This document shows, one piece after another, positions 17,956-26,424 of a DNA stretch of 48,457 bases; the stretch's first letter is position 1; every line of letters begins with the position of its first letter. The translations under genes were made by a program, and so were the position numbers. Source of the stretch: an uncultured Rhodanobacteraceae bacterium (GTDB taxonomy: Bacteria > Pseudomonadota > Gammaproteobacteria > Xanthomonadales > SZUA-5); the NCBI GenBank assembly GCA_937928755.1, contig CALEZI010000172.1, positions 1-48,457 of the forward strand, in the 5' to 3' direction. Under the pieces are notes generated by a model. It had not been told where the DNA came from and did no database searches. It saw only the letters and a list, made by a program, of their open reading frames with translations.

Positions 17956-19038
17956 ATGGCGCACGGTGTGGTCGCCGACGCCTGCGAGCGCACGCGCGCC
18001 AGACTGGTGCGAATGCGCGCGCAGGCGCAGGGTTGTTATGCCGACGCCTACCGCGAACTGCTGCCGCTGTACGAGCGGGCGCGGCGGCAGAACCTGATCA
18101 GCGAGGGCTGCGGTCGCTGGCTCGAGCACCTGAGCCGCCATGGAGCGTCGAAACTCGCCAGGGTGCTTCCGGTGGCGCGGGTGAGTTGGCAGGGGCAGTT
18201 CAACGACGCTGCGCTGGCTGCGCGACTGGTGGCGCTGGTGCGCTTCGACCCGGTGCCGCCGCCGCCGTTGACGGATGCCGCTGGCGAGCGCCCGGACGTG
18301 GTCTCGGTCAGTCGTCTGCGCAGCGCGCTGAGCGCTGCGGCGCCGATCGACGACCAACGCTTTCCCGGCGGACCCAAGCACGAACACGCGGACTCGCGCG
18401 GCGAGGCAGTGGCGCGCTTTCGCGACTCCAAGGTTGGCGCCGTGGACGCGCCGGCCATGGTCCATCTCAGAGGAATGCCGGGCGCGCTGCTGCAGTCGGC
18501 CGAGGGCTGCATCGATCTGGCGCAAGCGACCGCCGAGCACGGCGCGTTTATCTTCGCGGTGGACGATCTCGAGCGCTTCAGACTGAGCGGCAGCGTCGCC
18601 GTCGTCGAAAATCGCGAGGCCTTCTTCGCCGCCGAGCGCTTGCAGGTGCATGGACTGCCGGCGCGCAGTTTTGTACTCGGCAACGGGCGCCTGTCGCTGC
18701 GTCTGCGCAGTTGGCTGGCGCAACAGACGAGTTCGGCGCCGGCCATCGAGTTGTGGCACTGCGGCGACTACGACGCTGCCGGCCTCTGCGATTACCTTGG
18801 ACTGCGCGTCGCCGGGGCCAACGTGCGCTTGTTCGTTCCTGCCGATCTGGATCAGTTGCTGCAGCGGTACGGCAAGCCGACACTGGTCATCGGCAATGCC
18901 GAACTGGACGGACTGCGTCGGCGCATGCCCGACCGCGACGTCGACGCGGTTTGTGCGTTGCTGCAAGCGCACGGCTGTGGACTGGAGCAGGAGCTGCTGC
19001 TGGCCGCCGCGCAGCACGGCGGACCTGCGGCGCGGTAG
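17956..19038 (+). CDS. TOPRIM-domain protein related to Wadjet JetD (DUF2220-like)
   Basis: A 360-residue soluble protein with a helical N-terminal half. The C-terminal half carries the metal-binding marks of a TOPRIM nuclease in order: Glu in VAVVENREAF, Asp-x-Asp in CGDYDAAGL, and EQE in GLEQELLLAA. RDSK before the domain also fits JetD relatives. JetD cleaves DNA in the Wadjet plasmid-defence system, and MksG plays that part in Mks systems. No SMC ATPase (JetC/MksB) is in the window, so this is an incomplete or alternative system. GAGG six bases before ATG 17956 supports separate translation from the preceding gene. Residues needed for metal binding look intact. Confidence 0.75.
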   Translation: MAHGVVADACERTRARLVRMRAQAQGCYADAYRELLPLYERARRQNLISEGCGRWLEHLSRHGASKLARVLPVARVSWQGQFNDAALAARLVALVRFDPVPPPPLTDAAGERPDVVSVSRLRSALSAAAPIDDQRFPGGPKHEHADSRGEAVARFRDSKVGAVDAPAMVHLRGMPGALLQSAEGCIDLAQATAEHGAFIFAVDDLERFRLSGSVAVVENREAFFAAERLQVHGLPARSFVLGNGRLSLRLRSWLAQQTSSAPAIELWHCGDYDAAGLCDYLGLRVAGANVRLFVPADLDQLLQRYGKPTLVIGNAELDGLRRRMPDRDVDAVCALLQAHGCGLEQELLLAAAQHGGPAAR

Positions 19039-19088
19039 ACTTTGCGGCGAACGCCAGTTTCTGCTGGCGACGACCGCGGAGATAGCTG

Positions 19089-19190
19089 ATGAGCAAGGGC
19101 CTGAACCAGAAGAAGAACGAGAAGAAGCAGCCGTTGAAAACGCCCAAGGAGAAGAAGCTGGCCAAGCAGGAAAAAGCCAAGGCGAAATAG
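19089..19190 (+). CDS. 33-residue lysine-rich small protein
   Basis: Opens MSKGLNQKKNEKKQPLKTP and ends AKAK; 14 of 33 residues are lysine. A GGAG site lies eight bases upstream of the ATG. I recall similar very short MSKG-type proteins in Proteobacteria, usually annotated as hypothetical. The high positive charge suggests nucleic-acid or ribosome contact, but no function is known. It sits 50 bp after the TOPRIM gene and 33 bp before the sigma factor. Confidence 0.7.
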   Translation: MSKGLNQKKNEKKQPLKTPKEKKLAKQEKAKAK

Positions 19191-19223
19191 CCTCGGCGAT
19201 GCTGGCCGCGCGGCGACCGCGAC

Positions 19224-19784
19224 ATGCAGCCTGGCTCCGACGTCACGCAGTTGCTGCAGCTGTGGCAGTCCGGCGACCAGCGCGCGCTGGATGCCTTGCT
19301 GCCGCTGGTTTACGACGAGTTGCGGCGCCTGGCGGCGCATGCACTGCGCGGCCATCGGGGACATGACACGCTGCAGCCGACCGCGCTGGTGCACGACGTG
19401 TTCGTGCGCCTGCTCGGCGCGGCATCGCTCGACATCAGCAATCGCAAGCACCTCTACACCACCGCCGCCAGGCTGATGCGCCAGGTGCTGGTCGACCGCG
19501 CTCGAGCGCAGTTGCGCGACAAGCGCGGTGGCGGGCAGTGGCAGCGCGTGGATCTGATCGAGGCACTCGCGCTGCCGATCGAACAGGATGTCGAACTGCT
19601 CGATCTGGACCGCGCGCTGGCCGAACTCGGTGGCCTCGACGAGCGCATGGCGACAATGGTCGAGCTGCGCTACTTCGTTGGCCTGGAGGTCGCTGAAATC
19701 GCCATGCTGATGGAGATCGACGAACGCACCGTCTACCGCGACTGGGCCATGGCCCGCGCCTGGCTGAAGCAGCGGTTGGCGTGA
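19224..19784 (+). CDS. ECF-type RNA polymerase sigma factor
   Basis: A 186-residue sigma factor with region 2 (VYDELRRLAAHALRGHRG...PTALVHDVFVRLL) and region 4 (LDERMATMVELRYFVGLEVAEIAMLMEIDERTVYRDWAMARAWLKQRL). The sequence matches the ECF subgroup found next to Ser/Thr kinases in place of classical anti-sigma factors. The neighbouring receptor kinase at 19941 fits this and could control the sigma factor by phosphorylation (known for the group, inferred here). No clear Shine-Dalgarno sequence precedes ATG 19224. Confidence 0.9.
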   Translation: MQPGSDVTQLLQLWQSGDQRALDALLPLVYDELRRLAAHALRGHRGHDTLQPTALVHDVFVRLLGAASLDISNRKHLYTTAARLMRQVLVDRARAQLRDKRGGGQWQRVDLIEALALPIEQDVELLDLDRALAELGGLDERMATMVELRYFVGLEVAEIAMLMEIDERTVYRDWAMARAWLKQRLA

Positions 19785-19823
19785 CCCGGTCTCACCCAAC
19801 ATCCCACAAGTGATTGACTTGTA

Positions 19824-19882
19824 TGGGAGCGACCCTGTGTCGCGAGCTGTCGCCCAGAGCTCGCGACACTAGGTCGCTCCCA
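19824..19882. repeat. Inverted REP-like palindrome between sigma factor and kinase
   Basis: TGGGAGCGACCCTGTGTCGC and its inverted partner (ends GACACTAGGTCGCTCCCA) form arms of 25 bases with two mismatches around a nine-base centre. It belongs with the half unit near 15370. It may reduce read-through from the sigma gene into the kinase. Confidence 0.75.
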
Positions 19883-19940
19883 CATGTTCGATGCGCGTCC
19901 CCGGCGTCAGCCCGCCGGCACTTTCGGCGTATGTTTGGCC

Positions 19941-22160
19941 ATGTCCACGAATCCGCCGACCAGCCCTTCGCAACTCCGCTTCGCGCGCCTGCGCGAGGAG
20001 TTTCATGCGCTGCTCGGGTGTTCGCTGGCCGAGCGAAACCCGCGCCTGACGCGTTTGCAAGCGGACGACCCGAGCCTCGTCGACGAGCTGCGGGCGCTCC
20101 TCGATAGACTCGACGAAGCCGATCTTGCGCCGACGCCGACCGATGATTTGCGCGGCCAGCGTTTCGGCCCGTATCAAGTCGAGGGCGAAATCGGTCGCGG
20201 TGGCATGGGCGTGGTCTATCTGGCGCGCCGCGTTGATGGCGCCTTCGAGCAACAGGTCGCACTGAAGCTGCTTCCCGGCGGCACGCGCTCGCGCGAGCTT
20301 GCCCAACGCTTCCTGCGCGAGCGGCAGATCCTGGCGCGTCTGGATCACCCGGCCATTGCGCGCCTGATCGATGGCGGCGTCGATTCCGGCGGGCGTCTGT
20401 GGCTGGCGATGGAATACATCGATGGCGTCGACCTGACGCGCGCCTGCGCGTCGCGTGCGTTGTCGCTCGACGCTCGAGTGATGTTGCTGATCGAGATCTG
20501 CGCCGCCGTCGCTTATGCGCACAGTCGGCTGGTGGTGCATCGCGACATCAAGCCTTCGAACATCCTGATCGACGCGCTGGGGCGCCCACACCTGCTCGAT
20601 TTCGGCATCGCGCGCTTGGACGATGATTCCGGGTTGTCGGCCACGCTGACCGGCAGCGCAGCGTTGACACCGCGTTACGCGGCGCCCGAGCAAATGGCCG
20701 GCGAACGCGCCACCACCGCAGCCGATGTTCACGCGCTGGGGGTGGTGCTGCGCGAGCTGGCCGACGACGCCGCGCCAGAGCGGGGTGGCGCCGGGCGACG
20801 TGCCGAACTGCTGCGGGTGGTGGCCAAAGCCACGGCCGTTGATCGCGAAGCCCGTTACGCGGGTGCCGCGGCGCTCGCGGACGATCTGCGCGATTGGTTG
20901 GCCGGACGCTCCCTGCGCAGCGGCATCGGCAGCGCCCGAGCACGTTTGCGCGCCACGCTGCACCAGTATCGATGGCCGCTGGTGAGTGCGCTGGGGGTGC
21001 TGCTGGCGATGGCGATCGGCACCGCGCTGACACTGCGCCAGGCCGCCATCGCCGAGCGCGAGAGTGCGCAGGCTCACGCCAATCTGGATGCCTTGTTGAA
21101 CGTGCTGGCCGCCGCCAGTCCGGAGGTCTACGCCGGGCGCGAGCCACGTGCCAGCGAGTTCCTGGTGGAGGCAGCGCGCCGGCTGGAACAGCAAGCCGGA
21201 GAAGATCCCTTGCTGATCTGGCGCAGTCACTCGCAGATCGGCGTTGGATTGATGAACCTCGGTCGCTTCGCGGAAGCGGAAACGTTGCTGCGCAGGGCAT
21301 TGCAGGCGCTGGATCAGTTGGCGCCTCGCGACCTCGGGCGCGAGCTGGACACCTTGCGCTATCTGACGCTGGCGCAGCGTGGTGGCGCCGATGCGGCGGC
21401 GGTGCAACGCGTCGGCGAGCGCATCGCCAGGGTCGTTGCCGAACCCGGCGCGCCGACAGGGCCGGCGATCAGCGCGCTGTCCAGCGCAGCGAGCACGTTG
21501 TCGCGACTGGGCACCAGCAGCGCAGCAATGGTCTGGTTGGCGCAGGCCGAAGCGCTGCGCCAGGCAGCGCCCGAGATGCCGATCGAAGCGCTGGAAAACT
21601 ACTGGCGCCAACGGGGCTGGGCGGCACTGCGCATGCTCGAACTGGATGTCGCACAGGCGTCGCTGGCACAGTCGTTGGCGGTCATCGACGCGGCGCCCGC
21701 CGCATTCAGTGCGCTGCGACGTGCTGAGGCCGAATTACTGCTGGCGGATGTCGCATTGCTGCGTGGCGACGTGGCGTCGGCGCGAGCGGCACTGTCCAGA
21801 GCCGTGCCAGCGTTCGACGCCGAATATCCGGCGGATCACCCGGAACGCGTCGGCTTGCTGCTGATCGACGCACGCATCCAGCTGGCGTCGGACGCCGCCG
21901 CCGCGGCCCTGCAGCAACTCGACGCGGCCGCGCGACAACTGCGCGAGTGGGAGCGCGGCTCCAGCGACGACAGCCAGCGCCAGGATGCGCAGATCGCACG
22001 CGCACTGCGTGCCGAGGCGCTCGCAATGCTCGGCGATTGCCCGTCTGCCATCGACCTGCTCGGTGAGCACGAACCAGCGCTGCTGATGAGCCGCAGGGCG
22101 ATCTGGCAACGCGCGGCATTGGTCGTGACACGACTTTGTCGAACGGGCAGTGCCGAGTGA
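19941..22160 (+). CDS. Membrane Ser/Thr protein kinase with TPR-like C-terminus
   Basis: A 739-residue receptor-like kinase. It has the glycine loop GRGGMGVVY, Lys109 in VALK, HRDIKPSN (200-207) and DFG (220-222), so all catalytic residues are present. One membrane segment at about 345-365 leads to an all-helical C-terminal region of about 370 residues with TPR-like pairs (FAEAETLLRRALQALDQL). The kinase is predicted cytosolic and the helical part periplasmic. It likely acts with the ECF sigma factor 156 bp upstream. ATG 19941 is preferred over 19884 because the earlier codons overlap the end of the REP-like palindrome. Confidence 0.9.
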   Translation: MSTNPPTSPSQLRFARLREEFHALLGCSLAERNPRLTRLQADDPSLVDELRALLDRLDEADLAPTPTDDLRGQRFGPYQVEGEIGRGGMGVVYLARRVDGAFEQQVALKLLPGGTRSRELAQRFLRERQILARLDHPAIARLIDGGVDSGGRLWLAMEYIDGVDLTRACASRALSLDARVMLLIEICAAVAYAHSRLVVHRDIKPSNILIDALGRPHLLDFGIARLDDDSGLSATLTGSAALTPRYAAPEQMAGERATTAADVHALGVVLRELADDAAPERGGAGRRAELLRVVAKATAVDREARYAGAAALADDLRDWLAGRSLRSGIGSARARLRATLHQYRWPLVSALGVLLAMAIGTALTLRQAAIAERESAQAHANLDALLNVLAAASPEVYAGREPRASEFLVEAARRLEQQAGEDPLLIWRSHSQIGVGLMNLGRFAEAETLLRRALQALDQLAPRDLGRELDTLRYLTLAQRGGADAAAVQRVGERIARVVAEPGAPTGPAISALSSAASTLSRLGTSSAAMVWLAQAEALRQAAPEMPIEALENYWRQRGWAALRMLELDVAQASLAQSLAVIDAAPAAFSALRRAEAELLLADVALLRGDVASARAALSRAVPAFDAEYPADHPERVGLLLIDARIQLASDAAAAALQQLDAAARQLREWERGSSDDSQRQDAQIARALRAEALAMLGDCPSAIDLLGEHEPALLMSRRAIWQRAALVVTRLCRTGSAE

Positions 22161-22272
22161 AGGTGGCCGACCGCGAGTGCCCGCACCGACGCATGGCGGA
22201 TCTGCCGATGATCTACGAGTAGCTTCGTAAGTTAGATTAAGCAAGATCCATGAAGGCTTAATCGCAAAAGCA

Positions 22273-22301
22273 TTGCTTGTCTACGACAGCGTTCGTATGT
22301 T
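22273..22301 (+). promoter_or_regulatory. Candidate promoter of the small secreted protein gene
   Basis: TTGCTT and TATGTT with a 17-bp spacer, in a locally AT-rich stretch 36 bp before the start codon. Confidence 0.35.
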
Positions 22302-22336
22302 GGGGCCGCACCACCCCACCACTAAGGAGTACAGCC

Positions 22337-22828
22337 ATGTTGCGAAGCCTGCTGATCTCGGTCGCCCTGACCGCCGGAGCCGCTCTGTTTCCCCTGCAAC
22401 TCATGGCGCAATCGACGCCGATCCGCGGTCCCGTCGAATTTCGCACCGACCGCAATCCGACCGAAATCTCCGAATACGTCAGCGCCGTGGACCGACGCCT
22501 GCAGCGCGGTCGTTATGACCGCATCGATTCGAAAGACCGCGTATGGATGCTGCGCCAGATCGCTGCGCTGAAGGCCGAACTGGACCTGGTGCAATCGGGC
22601 GGCAACGCGCCGCCGCGACTGCAGATACTCGCCGGCGAATTCGAACTCGGCGTGATCCGCATCGAAGAAGGCAGCATCATCTGCCGCGTCGAACGGCGCA
22701 CCGGCACGCGCTTCGAAGAAAACCGCTGCTACACACAGAAGCGCCTTCGCGAAGACGAGGAACGCTCGCGCGACACGCTGCGCGAATGGAAGCGCCCGCA
22801 GGCCATCGGTGGGTCCGGGGATGCTTGA
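22337..22828 (+). CDS. Small secreted protein of unknown function
   Basis: A 163-residue protein with an AAGGAG site seven bases before ATG 22337 and a signal peptide ending LQLMAQS. Two cysteines in IICRVERRTGTRFEENRCYT probably form a disulfide. I associate this C-R-x-E...GTR...C-Y-T pattern with hypothetical periplasmic proteins of xanthomonads. The C-terminus is charged and helical (REDEERSRDTLREWKRP). Likely periplasmic; no function can be assigned. Confidence 0.8.
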   Translation: MLRSLLISVALTAGAALFPLQLMAQSTPIRGPVEFRTDRNPTEISEYVSAVDRRLQRGRYDRIDSKDRVWMLRQIAALKAELDLVQSGGNAPPRLQILAGEFELGVIRIEEGSIICRVERRTGTRFEENRCYTQKRLREDEERSRDTLREWKRPQAIGGSGDA

Positions 22829-23014
22829 GTCCTTCTGACGCAGCTCAGGGTGGCGCGGCGCACGTTCCTGCATCTGCCGCAACCGGCAGGGAGGTTGGAT
22901 CCGCCCGCGTTCGCGCCACCCGATTGATGTCGCTCAACAGCGGTACGGCGGTGCAGCGTTAGTGTGACTCAACGGCCCGCAATGCACGCAGAGTCTGCTG
23001 TTGGAGGTGTCCTG

Positions 23015-23974
23015 ATGGCCGATGTCACTCCCCGGCCTTTCCGCATTCTGTCGCTGGCCGGAGGCGGTTATCTTGGTCTGTACACGGCTTGCGTTCTTGC
23101 CGGACTGGAAGCGCGCGCGGGCGAGCCGTTGGCGCGCCGTTTCGATCTGATTGCGGGCACGTCGGTCGGCGGATTGCTCGGGTTGGCGCTGGCTTTCGAA
23201 CTGCCGGTGGCGAAAATCGTCACCCTGTTTCGCGAACGTGGCAGCGAGATCTTCTCTGCGCGTGGATTGCCGACCAGTCGCGTCGGGCGATTGCTCGATC
23301 TGACCCGCGCCGTGTTGGGTCCGAAGTACTCGGGCGATGCCTTGCGTGCTGCGCTGGACGAGATCTTCAACGGTCGCTGCCTCGCCGAGGCCAAACACTC
23401 GCTGGTGGTGCCGGCGGTGAATGTGTCGCTGAGCCAGACCAAGGTGTTCAAGACGCCGCACGGGGAAATGTCGATCGGCGACGGGCATGTGTTGGCAGTC
23501 GATGTGGCCATGGCGACCTCGGCTGCGCCCGCGTATTTCCCGTCGGTCAGGGTCGGACCGCATCTTTACGCCGACGGCGGCATTTTCGCGGTGGCGCCGG
23601 ACCAGGTTGCGCTGCACGAGACCGAGCACTTTCTGGGCGTCGCGCTGAAGCGCGTCAGGATGCTGTCGATCGGCACGGCGACCGCCGGCTACCGACCGGC
23701 CGACGGGGTCGACGCCAACGATGGGGCGGTAGGCTGGTTGTCCGACGGACGCCTGATCCTGACCACCGTGTCGGTGCAGCAGCAGCACGTCGAATCGATG
23801 CTCGAGGACCGCCTCGGTGCGCGCTATCAACGACTCGACGCGGAGTGGCCGGAAGCAGCTGGACTGGGCATCGATATCGCCACGCCCGAAGCTGCCGAAG
23901 TACTTGCGCGGATGGCCGAGCGCACCCTGGCGCGGATGTCGAGTTCGGCCTGGACACAGGCGCTGGGACGCTGA
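23015..23974 (+). CDS. Patatin-like phospholipase
   Basis: A 319-residue lipid acyl hydrolase. It shows the oxyanion loop GGGYLG, the nucleophile Ser in GTSVGG and the catalytic Asp in DGGIFA, so the Ser-Asp dyad is intact. No signal peptide or membrane segment is seen, which implies a cytosolic enzyme. GGAGGT six bases before ATG 23015 decides the start. The compact layout recalls CapV-type patatin effectors, but no nucleotide cyclase lies nearby. It is 212 bp before the GTPase operon and probably separate from it. Confidence 0.87.
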   Translation: MADVTPRPFRILSLAGGGYLGLYTACVLAGLEARAGEPLARRFDLIAGTSVGGLLGLALAFELPVAKIVTLFRERGSEIFSARGLPTSRVGRLLDLTRAVLGPKYSGDALRAALDEIFNGRCLAEAKHSLVVPAVNVSLSQTKVFKTPHGEMSIGDGHVLAVDVAMATSAAPAYFPSVRVGPHLYADGGIFAVAPDQVALHETEHFLGVALKRVRMLSIGTATAGYRPADGVDANDGAVGWLSDGRLILTTVSVQQQHVESMLEDRLGARYQRLDAEWPEAAGLGIDIATPEAAEVLARMAERTLARMSSSAWTQALGR

Positions 23975-24186
23975 GCCGAACCCGTTCGAAGCTTGGCGTG
24001 GTCGCGCATTCACCGCAAACTGCGCTACCTTGTTCGCCCATCGGCATGACGGACGCTGTAATGGCCAACCGACCGCGAAAGACTCCGACTGCGTCGGGCG
24101 CGCAAGCCGCGCCGATCGGCGTTGGCGTGATGACCGAATCCAGCCGGCCGCCGGCCGGAACCGAAAGCCCCACCCGGAGTGTTCCG

Positions 24187-24720
24187 ATGTCCGAGAGTCC
24201 GCAGGACCGCAATGTCGATCAGATCCGCGACATCCTGTTCGGTGGCCAGATGCGCGATTACGAGCGCCGCTTCCAGGATCTGGCCGAGCGCGTCGAGAGC
24301 GAGAGCGCGCGTCTGCGGCAGGATCTCGACAAACGCCTGACCCAGCTCGAAAAGCGTCTCGACGAACAGGTCGAGAAGCTGACCCGGGCGCAGCGGCAGG
24401 AAGCCAGCGACCGCACCCAGGCGGTCGACGATCTCGAAAGCCGCGCGCTGCAGGCGCAGCGCACTTTGCGCAGCGAACTGCAGGGCGGGCTGCAGACCCT
24501 GGAAGGCGAAGTGGCGACACGCGACGAGCGCCTGCGCGAGGAACTCGCCGCGTTGCGCCAGTTGCTTGCCGAACGCGTCGGCGAGCTGACGGCGCAGCAG
24601 GTGCGCGCCGACCAGGACGTGCGCGCAGACAAGGTCGGCCGTGCCGACCTGGCGGCACTGCTGACCGAGGTCGCGCTCCGACTCAAGGGCGAGTTCGAAT
24701 TGCCGCTGCCGCGGCGTTGA
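24187..24720 (+). CDS. Coiled-coil protein, first gene of the small-GTPase operon
   Basis: A 177-residue protein that opens with a conserved-looking block (VDQIRDILFGGQMRDYERRF, about residues 10-29) and continues as a long amphipathic coiled coil to residue 150. It has no signal peptide or membrane segment, so it is cytosolic. GGAG eight bases before ATG 24187 sets the start; in-frame ATGs at 24046, 24061 and 24130 would add a Pro/Ser/Thr-rich stretch with no domain. Its stop is 24 bases before the OmpA-like gene. It is probably a scaffold or adaptor for the GTPase system; the exact role is unknown. Confidence 0.8.
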   Translation: MSESPQDRNVDQIRDILFGGQMRDYERRFQDLAERVESESARLRQDLDKRLTQLEKRLDEQVEKLTRAQRQEASDRTQAVDDLESRALQAQRTLRSELQGGLQTLEGEVATRDERLREELAALRQLLAERVGELTAQQVRADQDVRADKVGRADLAALLTEVALRLKGEFELPLPRR

Positions 24721-24744
24721 CCTGACCCGGCAGCGGACCGACCC

Positions 24745-26424
24745 GTGTCCGAATTCGACCGCTTGCGGGAGGTGCTGCTCGCCGACGAGCGTGCGCGCCT
24801 GGATCGGCACGAATCGGCGATCGAACGGACGCGCCAGGCGCAAGCGGAACTGCCGCTCAAGCTGCCGCAGTTGCTGGAAGCGGCGCAGCGCGGCGAGGGG
24901 CGCGAGGCGCTGCATCGCGCGCTGGCGCCGGCAGTGGCTGCCGCGTTGACCGACGCGGTCAGGCGCGACCGCCGTACCATCGTCGACGCGCTGTTCCCGA
25001 TCATCGGCCCGACCATCCGCAAGTCGATCGCCGAGGCGCTGCGCAGTTTCGTCGGCGACCTCAACCGCGCGCTCGAACAAAGCCTGTCGTTGCGCGGCTG
25101 GGCCTGGCGCTTCGAAGCCTGGCGCAGCCGGGTGCCGTACGCGCAGGTAGTGGTCAAGCACACGTTGCGCTACCGCATCGACCACCTGTTCGTGATCGAG
25201 CGCGAGTCGGGCCTGTTGCTGCATCGTTATTCGGCGCCGGAATTGCCGGACCTCGATTCCGATGCGATCGCCGGCATGCTCACCGCGATTGGCGATTTCG
25301 TGCGCGATTCGGTGCAGGCGCCAGCCGATTCCGACGCCGGGCTGGCTTCGGCCACGGTCGGCGAACACCTGTTGCAGGTGCATGAGGGGCCGATCGCGGT
25401 GCTCGCCTGTTTCGTGCGTGGCGTGCCACCGAGCACGCTCGCCGAACTGCTGTCGACCGGGATCGAAAACCTGCATCGTGGCCAGGCCGCCGCCGAGCAG
25501 GTCGCTGCGGCATTCGACTGGGACGCAGAGGCAACCCGCGAGTTCGACATCGGCGTGCTGTCGCAGTTGGGCATGCCGACGACACCGCCGCCGCCGGCAC
25601 GCTGGCCGATGGTTCTGCTCGCGCTGCTGCTGTTGACACTGGCGGCGTGGCTGGGGATGCGCGAGTGGCAGTTGCGCGGCGAGGCGCAGCGCCTGCGCGC
25701 CGCGGTGGCGGCGACGCCCGGCTGGCAATTGCTGTCGCTGCAGCGCGGCCAGCGCTGGTCGCTGCGACTGCTGCGCGATCCGGATGCGGCGACGACCTCC
25801 GATCTGGCCGAGCGCGCCGGCATCGACGTCGCGCGGCTCGTGATCGCGGAGATCCCCTATCTGGCGCTCGACGATGAGGCGCTGGCGCGGCGCCTGATGC
25901 GTGCGCTGGCGCCGCCGGACGAGGTGCAGATCGAGGTTGTCGATGGCGTTGCCCGCGCCAGCGGCCACGCCCCGGCAGCGTGGATCGCGGCCTTCAACGA
26001 ACGTGCTCCGCTGCTTGCCGGCATCCGGGGACTGGACAGCTCAGGAATGGTCGGCACGCCGGATCCGGCGCTGGAGCAGGAATGGCAGACGCTCAAGGAC
26101 GCGGTCGAGCGCGCGCGCATGCGGTTTCTGCGCGGCAGCAGCGAGGCGACCGCAGAGCTTCCGGCGTTGGCCGACGACATGCGCCGGGCGCTGGAACTCG
26201 GGCGTATGCTTGGTCGATCGTTGTCTTTCCAGGTGCAGGGTTGGAGCGATGAGGGCGGCAGTCAGCGGCGCAATCTGGAACTGCGCGCCCGGCGCGCAGA
26301 AGTACTGCGCCAATACTTGCTCGCGGCCGGCGTGCCGGCCGCGCACATTGTGCCGGGTCCGGACGATGCAACGCCGACGCTGCCGTCCGCCGGCGTACGC
26401 TGGATCGAAGGCGCCACGCGATGA
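24745..26424 (+). CDS. Membrane protein: longin/roadblock-like cytosolic domain plus periplasmic OmpA-like domain
   Basis: A 559-residue protein with a GTG start. Residues 75-135 hold DALFPIIGPTIRKSIAEALR and a WRFEAWR segment. Residues of about 140-246 (LFVIERESGLLLH, DAIAGMLTAIGDFVRDSV, LQVHEGPIAVLACFVRG) have the strand-helix order of longin/roadblock folds, which commonly bind small GTPases. A membrane helix follows at 287-304. The C-terminal part has a BON-like stretch (about 370-440) and an OmpA-like peptidoglycan-binding domain (about 455-555) that keeps the family Asp (GWSDEGG) and Arg (LELRARRAEVL). The longin assignment is inference from pattern only. Its stop overlaps the GTPase start by four bases. 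Confidence 0.82.
   Translation: MSEFDRLREVLLADERARLDRHESAIERTRQAQAELPLKLPQLLEAAQRGEGREALHRALAPAVAAALTDAVRRDRRTIVDALFPIIGPTIRKSIAEALRSFVGDLNRALEQSLSLRGWAWRFEAWRSRVPYAQVVVKHTLRYRIDHLFVIERESGLLLHRYSAPELPDLDSDAIAGMLTAIGDFVRDSVQAPADSDAGLASATVGEHLLQVHEGPIAVLACFVRGVPPSTLAELLSTGIENLHRGQAAAEQVAAAFDWDAEATREFDIGVLSQLGMPTTPPPPARWPMVLLALLLLTLAAWLGMREWQLRGEAQRLRAAVAATPGWQLLSLQRGQRWSLRLLRDPDAATTSDLAERAGIDVARLVIAEIPYLALDDEALARRLMRALAPPDEVQIEVVDGVARASGHAPAAWIAAFNERAPLLAGIRGLDSSGMVGTPDPALEQEWQTLKDAVERARMRFLRGSSEATAELPALADDMRRALELGRMLGRSLSFQVQGWSDEGGSQRRNLELRARRAEVLRQYLLAAGVPAAHIVPGPDDATPTLPSAGVRWIEGATR

Noticed and set aside
17332..19038. Complete Wadjet system
   Set aside because: Neither an SMC-type ATPase nor a full-length JetA is present in the window.
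23015..23974. CBASS defence system with a patatin effector
   Set aside because: No CD-NTase, sensor or accessory gene is adjacent; neighbours belong to other functions.
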